A DNA stretch of 64,000 nucleotides from Siphonodentalium dalli (GCA_032622095.1 CP136061.1:61755127-61819126), one strand, 5' to 3'. Shown: positions 22,706 to 34,841, counted from the first letter of the stretch. Made by a program: numbers and translations. Notes: a model not told the origin generated them from the sequence alone.

Positions 22706-23924
22706 ATACTAGTGTAAACGGGTTGATATAGAAATGTACGCAGAAAGAAAACGGTATTTGTTCGTGTGAGCAAAAATCGTGTCCGTTATAAGTCACGGTC
22801 AACACCGAGGCATTGCGACAGGCAAATCTGATTTGATTAATTGTTACTCGGGCTGCATAACAGCCTATCGGTCAGCACATAGTTATGGAATACAAGGAGC
22901 ATTGAGACAATTTTATGAAAATCCGGTGCGCTCTCTTTCTGTGGAAGTAGCCCACGACCGGGCCCACCATCTCCTGCTTCTCTTAGACTCGACTGAGTCT
23001 ATCAGCAACGATGCTGACGCGGCACAGATAAAATCGCATTGGCCTAGGGAGATATCCATTGCATATTATAACCAATAGGTTATTGGTCGAGGGTTATGAA
23101 GGGAGAAGGCTCAGTTCTAGCGAAGAAACTGTACACTATTATATTTGAACTGATGGAATATGATGGTAAAACTTTCAGAAATTGTCGGTAGTATAAAAAC
23201 TATTTTACATTCCGTTGGCCTTGTTGATGCATGGTCTGACCAATCAGAATTACCAAACAGCCAGAAAAAAGAAATTTCCTTTATTTTGAGAGACCAATTT
23301 ACTCAGCAGTGGTGGATAGATATAAAAGGTTCATCAAGAGGAACTTTTTATAAAGAACTGAAAACAACCCTACGTTTAGAATATTATATGCTGGACTTGC
23401 CTTTTAATCTTAGAAAGTATCTGATCAAAATACGTACGTGCAATCATAGACTGGAGGTGGAAACATGTAGATAGGGTAAGCGCGGAACAAAGAACAACAT
23501 ATGTTGTATGTGTAAAAGTGGGCGATGAATACCACTTCATCATGAAATGCACTAACCTGAATCACTTGCGAATTAAATACACAACGAAACACTATTGGGA
23601 CACACCTTCTAAGATAAAGTCCTATGAACTCCTGACAAAATCTTGTCAATTGGAACTGAGAAATTTGTGCTTGTACTTAAAGTTAGCATTCAAACTCAGA
23701 AATCAGTATCGGTAATATAAAAGCTATTGCTGTTGTTTTTTATGATAAATAGCTATGATGCCAATGTTGTTGTTGCTGTTGTTGTTATTTTCGAATGATT
23801 TATCCATATGACATATATGAACAAGATGAATAATTGACTAAATAGTGTTTGAACGAGTAACTCATATGTAAATATAAACGCAGACGACGTGATAATGATA
23901 TATATAATGATGATTATGAGAATG
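22706..23924 (+). repeat. 1219-bp direct repeat, right copy
   Basis: Matches 17501-18719. Here the repeat runs straight on into the true 3' end of the older retroelement (23925-24085), whereas the left copy is cut off by the insertion at 18720. That polarity is what a long target duplication would leave. Confidence 0.95.
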
Positions 23925-24085
23925 ATGGTGTTGATGATGATGACAGCATGCTGATGATAAAGATTAAACGCATTAATACCACCACTGTATATATGTAAAA
24001 TATTGCACTTAATTAACATGCACCTTGTACATATACCTCACATCTCTTTGTAACATGTGGATTCCTGTCTATAGAGAAATAAAGC
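23145..24085 (+). pseudogene. C-terminal remnant of the second non-LTR element with its 3' UTR (right copy)
   Basis: The same two broken frames as in the left copy (23160-23474 and 23518-23715), followed by a 3' UTR containing GATGATGATGATGACAGC and ending GAGAAATAAAGCATAGCATAGCC near 24085. The AATAAA signal and the GCATA repeat at the end mark the retroelement 3' terminus. Confidence 0.75.
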
Positions 24086-24292
24086 ATAGCATAGCCTGTT
24101 GATAGTCGATTAATTTTTTTGGTCTGGCCTAATCTGACACGAATCAAAGTCAATCAAGTTTATTGTCTATTACCAGAGTACTGATGAGCGCGCGTTTACT
24201 ATCAGTAATCATGTTGTGATCACAGTAATCCGCGACACGTGACTTCACACAGATATGTATACAGATCTACACCAATGTAAACACACCCTTAA

Positions 24293-24940
24293 GCTACCAA
24301 AGTACACGCACCACTTGCACTTTTAATGTGTTTCAGAAAAGAACCATTCACTAAACTCACGAAAACAACAGAATATATACTTAAAAATAATTAAGGCAGT
24401 AATATCTGAAATTCTTTCCTTGCACCAGTATGGAAAAAAATATTCCAAATTTTATGCATATTCATTGATTGATTGATTGGGGTTTATTGTCGCTTCAGCA
24501 ATATTCATTGAGCCACGAACGAAATAAACATCGCTGTCCATAATAATTAAACCACCGAAAACCACCGGTGCACAATTTTACAGAAAGACGAATGAATTTA
24601 CCTCCATTTGCGTGCAGATATGTGCCGAAAGGAGGTTGTCACACACACAACTCTGGGCAGAATTATTTACTTAAACAGTTGGAAATTTCGGACAATATGC
24701 AGGTTGAAATTATTCCGATAGATTTACTTTTCCAAAGTATTGGTGTGAAATGTGTTCTTTTATACAAACAAATCGAAAATTGTCCTAGTTTGGTCAATTG
24801 TGTGACCAAAATGGCCACCTTAGGCGGGTGTTGGGTCGGAATTATTGCGCCATCAGTGGGAAATTTTTAACCAAAGTGGGTGCAAGTGGAATTTTGCGGA
24901 CATGCACATTTCAGTCTGGTTTAACCACGTCTACTCTGAA
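24293..24940. other. Spacer with SINE-like remnant near 24463-24545
   Basis: TTGATTGATTGATTGGGG, then TTTATTGTCGCTTCAGCAATATT, resembles a motif (GATTGGGTTTAACGTCGC...AGCA-TATT) that I recall as frequent in mollusc genomes. The 100-codon frame at 24568-24870 has no recognised domain. Confidence 0.35.
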
Positions 24941-25435
24941 TACTCATTTTTGCGTAGTTCTCTAAGGAAATATTTAGATAATAATTTTAACCTTTATACA
25001 CTAAATACTCATTTATGAGTAGTTCTCTTAGGAAATATTTAGATAATAATTTTAACCTTTATACACTAAATACTCATTTATGAGTAGTTCTCTTAGGAAA
25101 TATTTAGATAATAATTTTAACCTTTATACACTAAATACTCATTTATGAGTAGTTCTCTTAGGAAATATTTAGATACTAATTTTAACCTTTATACACTAAA
25201 TACTCATTTATGAGTAGTTCTCTTAGGAAATATTTAGATAATAATTTTAACCTTTATACACTAAATACTCATTATTGCGTAGTTCTCTTAGGAAATATTT
25301 AGATAATAATTTTAACCTTTATACACTAAATACTCATTATTGCGTAGTTCTCTTAGGAAATATTTAGATAATAATTTTAACCTTTATACACTAAATACTC
25401 ATTATTGCGTAGTTCTCTTAGGAAATATTTATATA
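24941..25435. repeat. 65-bp tandem array, about 8 units
   Basis: TACTCATT begins at 24941, 25006, 25071, 25136, 25201, 25266, 25331 and 25396, exactly 65 bp apart. Units are nearly identical. Two variants alternate in blocks: TTTATGAGTAG in units 2-5 and TTATTGCGTAG in units 6-8. Confidence 0.95.
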
Positions 25436-25752
25436 ATAAGTTCAACAAAATGGCCACAGGTCGTTTGTTGAACTAATTATCTGAACATTTTCCATCTATG
25501 AAAATGATTCCTTCTGCGCTTGAATAATATTGACTTTTGCAATGTATACTTTTATAATGATGCAGGTGGATGGCAATTTGTTGGTGGACACCCCAACACA
25601 ACGGAGAACCTCTGGCCACGCCGCTGCTTCTGTGGATCACAAGACAGCAAAATGGAGACTCACAAATCGGTGAGCGAACATCAATATGACAGTTGAACCT
25701 CAAACAACAGGAGATTGTACGTTGGCATTAAAAGTCTGACGATAGGGATTAA
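25436..25752. other. Hairpin next to the array, then spacer
   Basis: 25431-25486 folds (ATAATAAGTTCAACAAA ... TTTGTTGAACTAATTAT). The same hairpin and its right flank (TGAACATTT-C-TC-ATGAA) recur at 28918-29000 inside the TTAA element at 28869, so this is probably a fragment of that family. Confidence 0.55.
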
Positions 25753-26144
25753 CCCTTTACCCAACAAACCGGCCAAAACCGGCCAAATAAAGCTTCAACA
25801 GCCTAAAATATCTTCGGTCTGTCTCAATAAAACCATACACAATTGGATATCATTGGAACCGGTTCATTGACCACATTGTGATAGTTACAGTTATGCCCTG
25901 TGCCAATGCATTCTCTTATATATGCGAGTCGACCATAGGTCGCCTCGCATATATAAGAGAATGCATTGGCCTAAAAAAAATCTTTTTTTAACACTTTTTA
26001 CCATTTTTTCTTACATTCTTTAACAATTTTATAATTTTTAATGTGTTAAGCCAATGCATTCTCTTATATATGCGAGGCGACCTATGGTCGACTCGCATAT
26101 ATAAGAGAATGCATTGGCACAGGGCCCTTCTGTTGGGTAAAGGG
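25753..26144. mobile_element. piggyBac-like MITE
   Basis: TTAA (25749-25752), then CCCTTTACCCAACA; the right end is TGTTGGGTAAAGGG, then TTAA (26145-26148). TTAA duplication with CCC termini is the piggyBac signature. The interior contains two 69-bp near-perfect palindromes, at 25902-25970 and 26050-26118, in opposite orientation, so the whole element folds on several levels. 392 bp, no transposase. Confidence 0.9.
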
Positions 26145-26148
26145 TTAA

Positions 26149-26443
26149 GAGAGACTATACGTCTTGCGAATGAATTAGTTTGGTGACAAGAAATGCTTGA
26201 GTGGAAGCGGATTATGGCACTGTTGAGATCTGAACGTTTTAAGTGCATATATGTCTTGACGATTCTCTTAATTCGTCAGCGACTTATATAGGCGCAGTGA
26301 GGCATACCTCGTTTTGCGTGTTACTGTAGGGCTAAATTTGTCGTATTGTACTATAATATATCCAGTTGGCAATATACTGCATTGTCGCCGAATTTGAATC
26401 CGTCACGACCACCTACTGTAGTACATTATGTGGTAAGAATTTG
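26149..26443. other. Spacer between MITEs
   Basis: Nothing recognised. Confidence 0.4.
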
Positions 26444-26447
26444 TTAA

Positions 26448-27039
26448 AGGGGTACTGTACGCCATTTTCAATAAATTCCCGGTGATAACAACGATCTATT
26501 ATTGATACTATATAGAAATATAAGTAATTTGAGTCGAAGATGTGTTCTGTAAACGCTCAGGTTAATAGGCTATCTTAAAATTTAATAATTTAAAAGTTGA
26601 TAATTTAATATAAATTGATTTTATGGCTCCAGCCATAAAATGGCGTCTCTTAAAATTCGAATTTCCGTGTACAAAACGTAATCAAATTATAATTGAGGGA
26701 TACTGGATTAGGAAAACAATTGCACACACGATTGTTTGAAACATTATGCTTATACGGGGAGAAAACCCAAGCCACTCATTGACTAGTGACGGTACACTAA
26801 CTTAAATGAGTATATGGGACTACTAAGCATATAATATAATGTTTATTTGATTCATTTGGTTGAAAACTTTACAAAAATTACTCGACAACGACAATTTGTA
26901 TTTTTGCATTCCGGTAAATTTGCCATCCGTAACAATACTTCGTACTCAACATACTTTAAAAAAATGGAAAAGTTGTTACCTTATTCTCCGACTCGGGGAT
27001 TATAGAAACCAACAACAACATCTTGGGTTCAGTACCCCT
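26448..27039. mobile_element. TTAA MITE, AGGGGTACTG family
   Basis: TTAA at 26444-26447, then AGGGGTACTG; CAGTACCCCT, then TTAA at 27040-27043. The inverted repeat is only about 10-11 bp. 592 bp, non-coding. Kolobok-like by target site and purine-rich end. Confidence 0.75.
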
Positions 27040-27241
27040 TTAAGATAAAGTGCAGGTTATATCACATATATCCACGAGTCTTTGATGAGTGGCTATTTCG
27101 AGTAAACGATTATCACCATGATACAACCTACTTATAGCACACACTAGGAAAATGATAATTTACCGAATTTAATCAACAACTACCCAATTCCGCCTTGACT
27201 AAACACGGTTGAAGAGTATACTCATGCATGCGTTGTATCTA

Positions 27242-27976
27242 ATGGACCTATCCGTAGGTACCGCCCCAATTTCAATTATAGCCAATGAGCCGATAGCTTA
27301 ATCGCCGAAGCGACATGTGCATGCCTAGTGATATGGAAGACACTACAAGCGGCTCCTTAACAACCATTGTAAGCCATAGGAAATTTACGAACACGAGAGA
27401 AAAATATGTGCTAAAAAAGCTACAACGGTGTTGAAATGTACATGGGGAACATGTCCGGTTGACGAACGATATTTATACACATGTTTTAGTTAGGTTTCCT
27501 AAATAAAAAAGTAAATAAGACATCTGTTTACGCTGGATTAAACAATGCCAACGACCACACTCGGATCCTAATGTTATTTACATTCCAATATTAATATAAC
27601 AGATTTCAAACTAAAACGTGGAAATAGTAGTCCCGATCGATGATGCGTTATGAATATTAATTGTGCCGCGAGTATTTGTTTTATGTGAAGTGTTTTTCGT
27701 TATAAATGTATACATGTGTTGCTGTTATAACACCATGGTAATATTGAGTTCAAATGTCTGCTACTCACACTAACCTGTAGGATCTCCTGCGAACGTTTTA
27801 CTGAATCCATTTGAGAATCTAAAGCTTCCTCCATATTAATGCGACAATGTACGTGTAAATGAGAAGTTTATATAGAAGGTGAGAAATACCTACCCCTTAC
27901 TACCTGTGTACCAAAATCCGTTCCAACGTTGTAACCATGTAGCCTGTTGGTGTGCGGTACGTACGGATAGGTCCAT
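27242..27976. mobile_element. Tc1/mariner-like MITE
   Basis: TA at 27240-27241 and 27977-27978 flanks 23-bp inverted repeats that start ATGGACCTATCCGTA(G/C)GTACCGC. The TA duplication points to Tc1/mariner. 735 bp without a transposase frame. Confidence 0.78.
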
Positions 27977-27978
27977 TA

Positions 27979-28864
27979 CACTACCTGGACAATGAGATAG
28001 AAAGTCTCTTCAGCCACTTCGTTAGATATAAGATACGCATAATGCCATTGTGAATTATGAAGGTAATTATTGAACATTTTTTAATACTTATTTGTTTATT
28101 AATATAAATGTATGTCGTGGTTCGTGTTATCAAATTGTTTTACTTTGTTCAACTGCTCTACCAGCAGCCAATACAGAAATTTCAAAAAAATAAAAATTCA
28201 AACAAATTTTATTGACCATTGTTTTTTTTGTTGCAAAATTTACAAATGGGGTTTGAGTAATTTGTTATAGTTTCGTTATTGTTCGACATATTTGGATCAT
28301 CGGTACGTGGCACAGATGAGTTATTACTATAGGCCCAGTTTGACGCTCTAATACAATGTGCCACATTTTTACAACTGTAACTTTCATTTCAATGTTATAA
28401 ATACCTGCTGATTTCAATAGTTGTTGGTATGTTCATGCATGATATGTTCAATATTCCCGGTTCACACTCTCTAAAGTTTACTTGTGAATTTTAGCCGCCC
28501 ATGCCCTGACCTATACCAGACCATTCTTATATGATTACATATAGATAAATACATAATCGGAGAGATGCTTAGATATTGTTTAATATACATGTATAATCCA
28601 TGCAACCACATGGGGACACACGTTCAGGATCACTATATTAAATCAAGATATCAATATTAAAATGTATCTTAGGATGATTTAATAACGGATATATTTAAAG
28701 AAGTGTTTTTAAAGATGTGTTTTAAATGTCATATCATTTACCGCCGGTGGACAACGAGTATTGCTCCAAACTGATTGAACCATACGTATATACGGGAAAA
28801 TAATAAAGCAACCATTCACTAGATTTAATTAAAGGGTTAAGATCACATGCGTATGCCGCCACAA
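27979..28864. other. Intergenic sequence
   Basis: AT-rich, no gene or repeat recognised. Confidence 0.4.
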
Positions 28865-28868
28865 TTAA

Positions 28869-29136
28869 CCCTTTCTTTACTTATACTCATCGACGAGTAA
28901 TTATCCCTTGGGAAATGTTCAAATAATAAGTTCAACCTGCGACCATATATACCTTCGTTTGTTGGACTTATTATCTGAACATTTCTCATCAATGAATATC
29001 ATTTCTTCTGTGCTTTCTATCACATGTATCTGTCGTCTGCTTATATTTCCTGAACATCCCATACAGATGAATAATATGCCCTTCTAATGTATACTTTTAA
29101 AACTGAATGTGAGAATACACATAGTAACGAAATGGG
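28869..29136. mobile_element. Candidate piggyBac-like MITE
   Basis: TTAA-CCCTTTC at left (TTAA 28865-28868) and GAAATGGG-TTAA at right (TTAA 29137-29140). The terminal match is short, with one mismatch. The interior hairpin AAATAATAAGTTCAACC ... TTGGACTTATTATCTG is shared with 25431-25486. Confidence 0.5.
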
Positions 29137-29140
29137 TTAA

Positions 29141-29668
29141 ATAAGGCGAACCATTGTTCATGGCCACTTGGTAATCTTTGTGATTAAGAAACACTTATAT
29201 ATACATCAGACAACCGAACTTCGAGATCATACTTTGGCATACGAGTTATGAACTTATATATAGAACTATAATATAAGGAGGTTTACGTGACAAATAATTC
29301 AGGTTTCCGCAAACACATGAGTGGGTGACGGCGGCACTTTTATTGTGACATTTGAAACGTCACGTAACGGAGGGTCGATCGCTCGTGGAATTCGACAATG
29401 CAGAAAGTCAACGATACTCGTGTCGTATTCTCCAGCCATCCTGATTCCACTAATTGAATGCGACTGATCGATTAGCAGATGATCTCCCTTAAAAATTGCT
29501 ATTAATGATGGGTTTCCATGATTCATGGACACATATAGCGTACTCTCATTTGGCATCGACACGTAGACTCCCCCAGAAATATCGCGATGTCAAGGGCGGG
29601 GGTGTTGGTGCACTAACGTACAGGTTCGAGATATATATATATAGGGCAGATGACAATCACAACAACAA
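29141..29668 (-). other. Spacer with an isolated minus-strand open frame (29299-29562)
   Basis: The 87-codon frame has balanced base composition (roughly half GC, higher than its surroundings) and no low complexity. It includes MPNESTLYVSMNHGNPSL and IVDFLHCRIPRAIDPPLRDV, and extends 12 codons upstream of its first ATG before a stop. I do not recognise a domain. No polypyrimidine-AG is evident at its start. It could be a host exon fragment, a captured fragment or chance. Confidence 0.25.
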
Positions 29669-29672
29669 TTCA

Positions 29673-30114
29673 TGGTACTCAATCCGATCAGAGGGTCCCC
29701 ATATCATCAATATACAACAGCAACAACATTTCTTCAAAATACGGTTCTGTTATCAGAATCGATTAATTGCAACCAAATAATGCTAACCATTGTCAAATAT
29801 GGTATCAAATTTCCCAAAACGTGTAATTTATCAACATTTTGTTCAACAAAATATGGTCGTATTATCACTTGAGTATTCACGAAATTTGTCCGTAATACCA
29901 CTTGTTTTTAGTGTTATCCATCTTCTCCGCAATTTTGACCGATACAATCCTTTTGACGGCCTGTTTCTGGGCGACAAACAATTGAAATAACAAGCTTCAA
30001 AAATCGATATCTGATCACTCTGATGGGTAGGTTTCTCGACTCGAATGAAATATTTTTACCCCCCCCGAAGGCAAAGATATAGTAATTTAGGGGTGTTTAA
30101 TCGGATTGAGTACC
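29673..30114. mobile_element. TTAA MITE, GGTACTCAATCCG family
   Basis: Left end TGGTACTCAATCCGAT, right end ATCGGATTGAGTACCA. The right flank is TTAA (30115-30118); the left flank is TTCA (29669-29672), one base off. Internal AGAGGGTCCCCAT and CTCGACTCGAATGAAATATTT-like motifs match the copies at 10391 and 45374. Confidence 0.8.
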
Positions 30115-30118
30115 ATTA

Positions 30119-31747
30119 ATGCACATACAAACTGCAAGGCAGAGTTCAGTCCCTTCGCAATGCTGGTCTGACCATTGCCATCACATATAAAGAATGTAAT
30201 GAAATCTTACAATTTTTATTCAAGAATCACATGCACGGGGAGGCCTGCATATGCATGGCTCACGAACGAGCTGGTTGTTTGCTATGAGTGCTATGGATAA
30301 TTTGCGAGGAGTTCCGACCGAATTGCACTAAATTCTGATTAATTTTGCCTTTTTGTCTAAACCAGAGTCAAAAACGTAGTACAAAAATGTCCTAATGTAG
30401 CTTTAATGGTTGTCACAGTGAAGCTTATGGCTGTTTATTTGCAAGTCAAAGTTGGCGAAGTGGAGTAAAAAACTGCAATAAATATGCGAAATATGTAACA
30501 AAGTTGGCAGCAGATTCTTTCAGATATGCGACGGATTCATTATATGTATAGCTGGAGTCTGTATTTCAATATCAACGCCTGATATTCTTGAATATTCAGA
30601 TTAATGCGCATCGGATACGACTTTGATTGTATTTTTTTAACACAGCCAGTTGGAAGTAATACATTCATAATACCGAGGCATTAAAGATGAACTGATCACT
30701 GTCACTATTTTTCGAGCAATTGTTTAGCCAGTTTTTCACATTGACACTTGCAATTTAGGCAGACATGTTTTATAAAATTGGCGTTCGGGTATACCCAACT
30801 TTTTAACATCCGGATTTTATTCTTCTGTTTTTGTTCATTAGCTCAAGATGGCTATTTAGCTTAATGGACACGAAAGAAGTATACGTATAAATCCTGCGCT
30901 TGGCCAATTCTAGTAAAGATCACTCGTCATATAGGCGAGATTTATTAAAAAAAGCTGTGCTCATAATACCGTACTCATGTTATAAAAGCTTGGTACCCAA
31001 GTGCCAACTTGAAAACAATGGTATCACACGAAATGTAATCAGTATATATGTCGCATCACACATGGCGTGTTTCCTTACTGTAAAGATAAATTAGATATCG
31101 TGCCGAGTCCAGGACGATCTGTGAAAAACTAGACCCTCTTTTTCAACATTGAAGACAGATTGGGCACATTTTATAAATGCACAACCTTAGACTAATAAAT
31201 CGATAACTGGAAATGTAGATCATTGGGATAACTTAATGTGATGTGTTGTATAATCTCCATATACCGTAGTTGGCAGAACAATTTAAGATTAATTTGTGGA
31301 AATAAATAAAGAATAAGCTTTATAATTGTAATATAAGAAATCAATGTAGTTTGTGTATGTTTTATTGGTTGATTTATTGCACAAGTCACATAACAGTGAA
31401 ACAAGCAGTTATTGAGGGATAATGTTCTGTGACAACTGAAGAACAATTATGTTGTGAACCGAGAACAATGCATACTCACTCATTAACACACTGCCGAACT
31501 ACACTCTTTTAATATATCATTTAATTTAACTGCTGTTTCATAATAAATTGTGATCATATGAAACTCTTGGATAACAAGTCCACAATCTCTCGATATCATG
31601 TGACTTTCTCGCGCTCTGGTTGGCTGCACACTGCTAAACTCTTGTATAACAAAATAATTTCGCACAATCGGTTTGACACCTGAACATGCACACGGCCAAT
31701 CTTAAACTATATTGAAGTACTTGTTGCAATCTCTGATATCATAAAAC
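30119..31747. other. Intergenic sequence before the Gypsy element
   Basis: 1.6 kb without recognisable genes or repeat ends. Confidence 0.4.
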
Positions 31748-31752
31748 ATATT

Positions 31753-32669
31753 TGTGGCGGTGATATATTTACATGTAAAGGTAAATAATGCATCAAATGT
31801 AGGATTTTAATAATATCTGCATGTGCATGTCTTACTAACTCTTTAACACTTAATTAGTCCGCGATTAATCTTAACTGCACTTCACTATCCCTCATAAACA
31901 AATCGTATTGCTTTATATTTAGTTTCACACTAAAACCTAATGTACTTTTATGTTCATTTCAATGATATATATTTTAACCCATTTTTCCTATTGTCGTCAA
32001 TAGAGATCCACTTGTGATTCTCCATAATTGGAATATGTCCGTTTTATAATTATGGATAGTTCACTTTATAATATGGTAAACTATAATTAATTCTCATTTA
32101 ATTGCATATTTATAGTTATTACATATTCATCTATACTTTGTGTTTGTGAAACTTCATGTAGTAGTTTGTAGAAAGTCTCTGACAGGAGCATTAATATATT
32201 CCTTATGTGTGTATAGGTTATTCTATATAACTAGTAGTATGATTGTGTAAGGGTGTATTGTGTCTGTATGTTGGTAGGTATACCTCTTCCCTTAATCTAG
32301 AAATTAGGACTTGTTTATTTATGTTTGTAGAGTCTACATATCTACATATCTACATCTAAACATATCTACATCTACATCTGTGGTTAGCAGATTGATGATT
32401 GTGTATTGTTGGAGTTGAGAATGTGATGAGAAGTTATTGATGAAAATCTAGATAGAGATATAAAGTAATGTATTGAACTTTAATTGCCCCAGCACCTATT
32501 GTTCACTTGGAGAGCACCAGCCCACAAATGAGGACTATTAAGCTGAGAATTGGAAAGAAAGGCGTAGACTTTATATGAAAATGTTATTTGAACCTTGAGA
32601 TAAATGTATATAATTCCATGGAACTATCTCGTAAAAATAACTGAGTTAGCCGGACATCCGTGGAGTTAT
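31753..32669 (+). repeat. 5' LTR of the Gypsy element (917 bp)
   Basis: Begins TGTGGCGGTGATATATTT and ends CCGTGGAGTTAT. Matches 56624-57720 nearly base for base over the shared parts. Relative to the 3' LTR it lacks a 206-bp segment (56811-57016) and has about 30 extra bp near 32561-32600. Confidence 0.93.
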
Positions 32670-32671
32670 AT

Positions 32672-32689
32672 TGGCGCCCCGTGGTAGAA
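32672..32689 (+). promoter_or_regulatory. Primer binding site
   Basis: TGGCGCCCCGTGG begins 2 nt after the LTR end. TGG complements the CCA tail of a tRNA. The first eight bases agree with a tRNA-Lys-type PBS (TGGCGCCC), after which it diverges. The primer tRNA is inferred. Confidence 0.7.
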
Positions 32690-33916
32690 CCTTGTTTACG
32701 CCGATGTGATGTATTTTATTCAAAGAATCAAGTTCGGTTGATTTGTGTGTTGGATTCGAAGTGTAACTTTACATTTGGGAACTCCAGCCCAAATGTTTAT
32801 CTGTGTCAAGAGTGTTTGTCGGTGCACTTCCGGTTTCAAAACGAGTGTGTTTTGTTAAGATTTATGTGAAGAAACTGCTTCAAAATGCCAGTATTTCGAC
32901 TGACAATGGTTTTCCGGTAAGAGGATTAACGGACAGTAAGTTATAGAATGTTGGAGTGGAACGGAAGCGTGTAGGAACATTTTGGAGAGCGTGACTTTGC
33001 GAAGGAAATGAGCTTCGGTAAAATTAGATTTTCTGTTGTGACCGACTTGTGTGAGGAACTTTCTGTGATAAACTTTCTGTGTTAAAACTGAATTAAATAC
33101 TCTTTCGCGTATCCTAACTGCCAGGAATACGTTGGTGATTGAACGGTGAACTGTGTGGATAATTTGCAGCATTTAGATAGACTTATCTGTGTTGTTTATG
33201 AACTCAATATGTGTAGCTATCTTTAGAACGGAAATCCCGTGACGTCAAGAGGTCAAATTTGCAATTTAGTGCATTTCCGCATACGTCATTTTGGGGGGTG
33301 TTTTTGTGTAAACAATATCTGAGAAAGCTTGTATCTTGTATTATGGCCATATAAAACTTAACTTTAGTTATAAATAGGCATAGTCTGGATGTAAATTTAG
33401 GCATCAATATAGGAAATAAATAGGTTTATAAGATATAAATCTAAATTGCCTAAAGTTTAAAATATTAGTCAAATTTGTACTTTGGCCAAATCTTAACCCC
33501 TTGCTGCCAAAACGTTTTTCTGCTGTAAATTTTCTATAAATTTATTTTTTGTTGTTATAGCCTAGCTGTGATACATTTTCTTAGTCCCCCTGCACTAATT
33601 GTTACTAACCACTGAACTATGTTGTATGTTTACTAAATTTAACTTGTACGACGGTAAGTTTAGAACGTAGGAAGTCAATCGTATTACGGTATTCTCCCCC
33701 ATCGTTAATTACGGTGAGTCATATATTGAAATATTTAATTATTAATTTAATATGATATTTCAGGTTTACTATTTCTCCTGAGAGTTAATTGGTAATTACG
33801 TTATTACACATTTTCAGCTGAAATAACAAATTTTCAGTGACATCGATATTTAATTTTTCGAAATTAAATATTTCTATATTTTCATTTTTATTCTGATTAT
33901 TTAATTTGAATACAAA
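32690..33916 (+). other. Gypsy 5' leader
   Basis: About 1.2 kb between PBS and gag, without a convincing open frame. Retroelement packaging and translation signals are expected here, but none can be identified by eye. Confidence 0.6.
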
Positions 33917-34841
33917 ATGCCAGGTGATGCGGAAGCTACAGATCCAGACAAAACATTGTCAAATATTATGGAAGGTTTCAAAAAATTGGGTTTTAACCCT
34001 AATGTTGACTCTTCTGAAGATTTTCAGAAATGGTTTCAGGCTATACAGGTTAAACCAACGGTTGAAACCAAAAGTAATCCAGAGCATGTGGAACATCAGT
34101 ATCGTGATGAACGTCAGGAACGACCGATTGTGGTAAAGAATCCCCCACATATAACAAAATTTTCAGGGGACCAGAAGTCTGACACGACATATAATATGTG
34201 GAAGTTTGAGGTTGAGTGTATGATGGAATCAAATTTTCAGGGACAGAAATTTTGTTTGCCATCCGGAAATCGTTGAGAGGTGAAGCGGCACGAGTTTTGA
34301 TGACGTTAGGGAAATATGTTAATGTTCCCACAATCTTAGACAAATTTCAGCATTTATATGGTGATATTCAATCTGATGAGAGTTTAATAGGAATTTTTTT
34401 CAGTGCGACACAAGGACAATCTGAGTCAGTCGTAGAATGGGGAACACGTCTTGAGGAACATTGAAACACATGGTTCCCAACACAGTTGACGATTTACTTA
34501 AAAATCGATTTTATGAAAGTTTGCATCAAGATTTGAAAGATCTTTCTGCATATCGGCTGAATGAATGCAAATCATTCAATGAATTTCTTTCTTCACTCAG
34601 GTTGATTGAGAAAGAACATGCTAAACCTAAATCTTCTGTTGCAGGTGCATGCAAAGCTTCTGTTTCTGTTTCAGATGGTGACAAACTTGACACTATCATG
34701 AAACAAATTTCTGAACTTACACAGAAAGTTCACAGACTTGAAAATAAGTCTGCTTCATCTAGTGATGCTGCATTTAATCATGACAGACAATATTATAGAG
34801 GCTCTGGTAGAGGATATCGTGGTGGACGAGGCAGCCCATAT
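33917..34841 (+). pseudogene. gag: gag, N-terminal and central part, broken
   Basis: Starts with ATG at 33917 after an A-rich leader. The first frame runs to about 34250 (PPHITKFSGDQ, MWKFEVECMMESN, typical of Gypsy capsid starts). The sense then moves to the frame of 34216-34464 (SLRGEAARVLMTLG, a capsid helix pattern), and near 34460 to the frame of 34461-34859 (FYESLHQDLKDLSAY, then a Gly/Arg-rich basic segment). So two small indels disrupt the capsid. The 14.3-kb transposon cuts the frame inside the Gly/Arg-rich part at 34841; the remainder resumes at 49193. In the family this protein forms the particle and binds RNA. Confidence 0.85.

Larger units (their letters stand above)
17458..24288. 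mobile_element. TTAA-bounded 6.8-kb composite element with 38-bp terminal inverted repeats
   Basis: TTAA at 17454-17457 is followed by GGTGTGTTTACATTG and TGTAGATCTGTATACA. The exact inverse (TGTATACAGATCTACA, CAATGTAAACACACCC) precedes TTAA at 24289-24292. Over about 38 bp the ends differ by one indel and one substitution. TTAA duplications with GG ends suggest a Kolobok- or piggyBac-like transposon. The interior contains only non-LTR retrotransposon material, so the original DNA element was probably non-autonomous and was later loaded with retroelements. Alternatively the ends belong to two separate MITEs that lie in inverse orientation. Confidence 0.6.

Noticed and set aside
22372-22805. 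Minus-strand frames in the GT-rich 3' UTR
   Set aside because: Arise from CA/TG-rich sequence; rich in Thr and His, with no domain.
24941-25435. Regular array considered as CRISPR
   Set aside because: Units are contiguous and nearly identical with no unique spacers, and the context is eukaryotic. The same holds for the 45-bp and 48-bp arrays.
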